A program made the translations under genes and the position numbers. Below are positions 63,632 through 64,000 of a stretch of DNA of 64,000 nt, piece by piece. The notes below the pieces were generated by a model. The model made no database searches, was not told the DNA's origin, and saw only the letters and a list, made by a program, of their open reading frames with translations. Position 1 is the stretch's first letter, and each line of letters begins with the position of its first letter. The stretch is from Saprospiraceae bacterium (GTDB lineage: Bacteria; Bacteroidota; Bacteroidia; Chitinophagales; Saprospiraceae). Where the stretch lies: positions 1 through 64,000 of the forward strand of contig JABDMH010000080.1 of assembly GCA_013001595.1 (NCBI GenBank), read 5' to 3'.

Positions 63632-64000
63632 TTAATGATTCTTACTCTTGACCGATTCAATTTCTTTAATGAAATGCACTAGAATCTCTTCCTCTTTAAA
63701 ACCCAACGCCACATGGAATTTTTGCGATCCCTTGTTCCATGTCCAGGTGTCTGATCCAATCTCTATACAACCGTGCGATAAAACCCATTTTTCTCCATCC
63801 TCATATAGTGTCCTGGCCACCCCATATTTTCTAAATGCTGGTTTGACATAGATCCCTTCGAGATACCCTGTAGGTGAACTGCTTGCCCCTTCCACATAAT
63901 CTTCACGAATCGAAAACATGGCGAAACCAATGAGATCATGCTTGTTTGCTGCCACCAATATTTGAAATTGTTTTTGCCGAGCCTCCGCAATTAAATCATT
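63632..64000 (-). CDS. GNAT-family N-acetyltransferase, N-terminus beyond window
   Basis: The frame stays open to the last base of the window, so 122 residues are visible and the start is missing. The part seen has the GNAT core: GFAMFSIREDYVEGA, then YLEGIYVKPAFRKYGVARTLYEDGEKW (acetyl-CoA-binding loop R-K-x-G-V-A), and FHVALGFKEEEI. Similar to aminoglycoside 6'-acetyltransferase-like GNATs, but substrate is not deducible. Confidence 0.8.
   Translation of the reverse strand, partial: NDLIAEARQKQFQILVAANKHDLIGFAMFSIREDYVEGASSSPTGYLEGIYVKPAFRKYGVARTLYEDGEKWVLSHGCIEIGSDTWTWNKGSQKFHVALGFKEEEILVHFIKEIESVKSKNH

Noticed and set aside
1-64000. tRNA, rRNA, tmRNA, CRISPR, insertion sequences, prophage
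   Set aside because: Scanning gaps for T-arm (GGTTCGA) and repeat-spacer patterns and for transposase or phage proteins gave nothing convincing; a tRNAscan/Infernal run would be decisive.

Overview
The window looks like a chromosomal segment of a Bacteroidota bacterium, most probably from the Saprospiria lineage. Evidence is the type IX secretion cargo (a gliding-motility C-terminal domain protein with SprB-like repeats, and an FG-GAP protein with a C-terminal sorting domain), a PorQ homologue, an OmpA/PD40/TPR envelope protein of PorE type, a DUF6702 protein, TonB proteins with long proline tracts, and promoters fitting the Bacteroidota pattern TTG-N19-TAnnTTTG. No rRNA, tRNA, tmRNA, CRISPR array, insertion sequence or prophage was recognised by eye. 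Most of the window is housekeeping and envelope genes in short operons.

Layout. 1-9.2 kb: end of a TPR protein, rsmI-pssA (minus), a large T9SS adhesin-like protein coupled to lptC, a CNNM/CBS protein, and a secreted FG-GAP protein. 9.3-24.6 kb: HupE/UreJ with a DUF6702 partner, a GH140-like glycoside hydrolase, a phosphomannose isomerase with an atypical Nramp-like transporter, a DUF1501/PSD1 pair, a decayed aminotransferase fragment, TfoX/DUF2461, an ECF42-type sigma factor with its YCII partner, and a sodium:solute symporter. 24.8-33.6 kb: site-2 protease and acyl-CoA dehydrogenase, a TPR protein, a broken tonB, then the operon gltA (eukaryote-type citrate synthase)-gcvH-vanZ-tonB ending at a clear terminator. 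33.7-46.3 kb: DUF3109, an 800-base gene-free stretch with hairpins and a consensus promoter, a PpiD-like foldase, a MORN lipoprotein, porQ, two PH-domain proteins, mfd, a mevalonate-kinase-like GHMP kinase and a methyltransferase. 46.4-56.4 kb: the PorE-like protein, an E2 acyltransferase, cinA-birA, rsfS-ftsH, and a TPR histidine kinase broken by frameshifts. 56.5-64 kb: a LexA-like repressor divergent from dinB-dnaE (a damage-inducible translesion cassette), a secreted nitrilase-like hydrolase, an 8-base tandem repeat, an alpha/beta hydrolase and a partial acetyltransferase.

The observations that go beyond routine annotation are: a tonB paralogue broken by a third copy of a 7-base tandem repeat plus a one-base loss at a run of five C, leaving its two ends in the same frame; a histidine kinase with the same kind of compensating frameshift pair; a repressor-dinB-dnaE cassette with a palindromic operator and a dnaE whose interior is much poorer in G+C than its partner; a 9-unit degenerate octamer repeat that supplies the end of a hydrolase gene; three similar 22-base intergenic cores that may be one dispersed element; and a mitochondrial-type citrate synthase with strongly palindromic promoter DNA. 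I did not find a clearly new multi-gene system. The regulated mutagenesis cassette and the slippage-broken tonB are the best leads.
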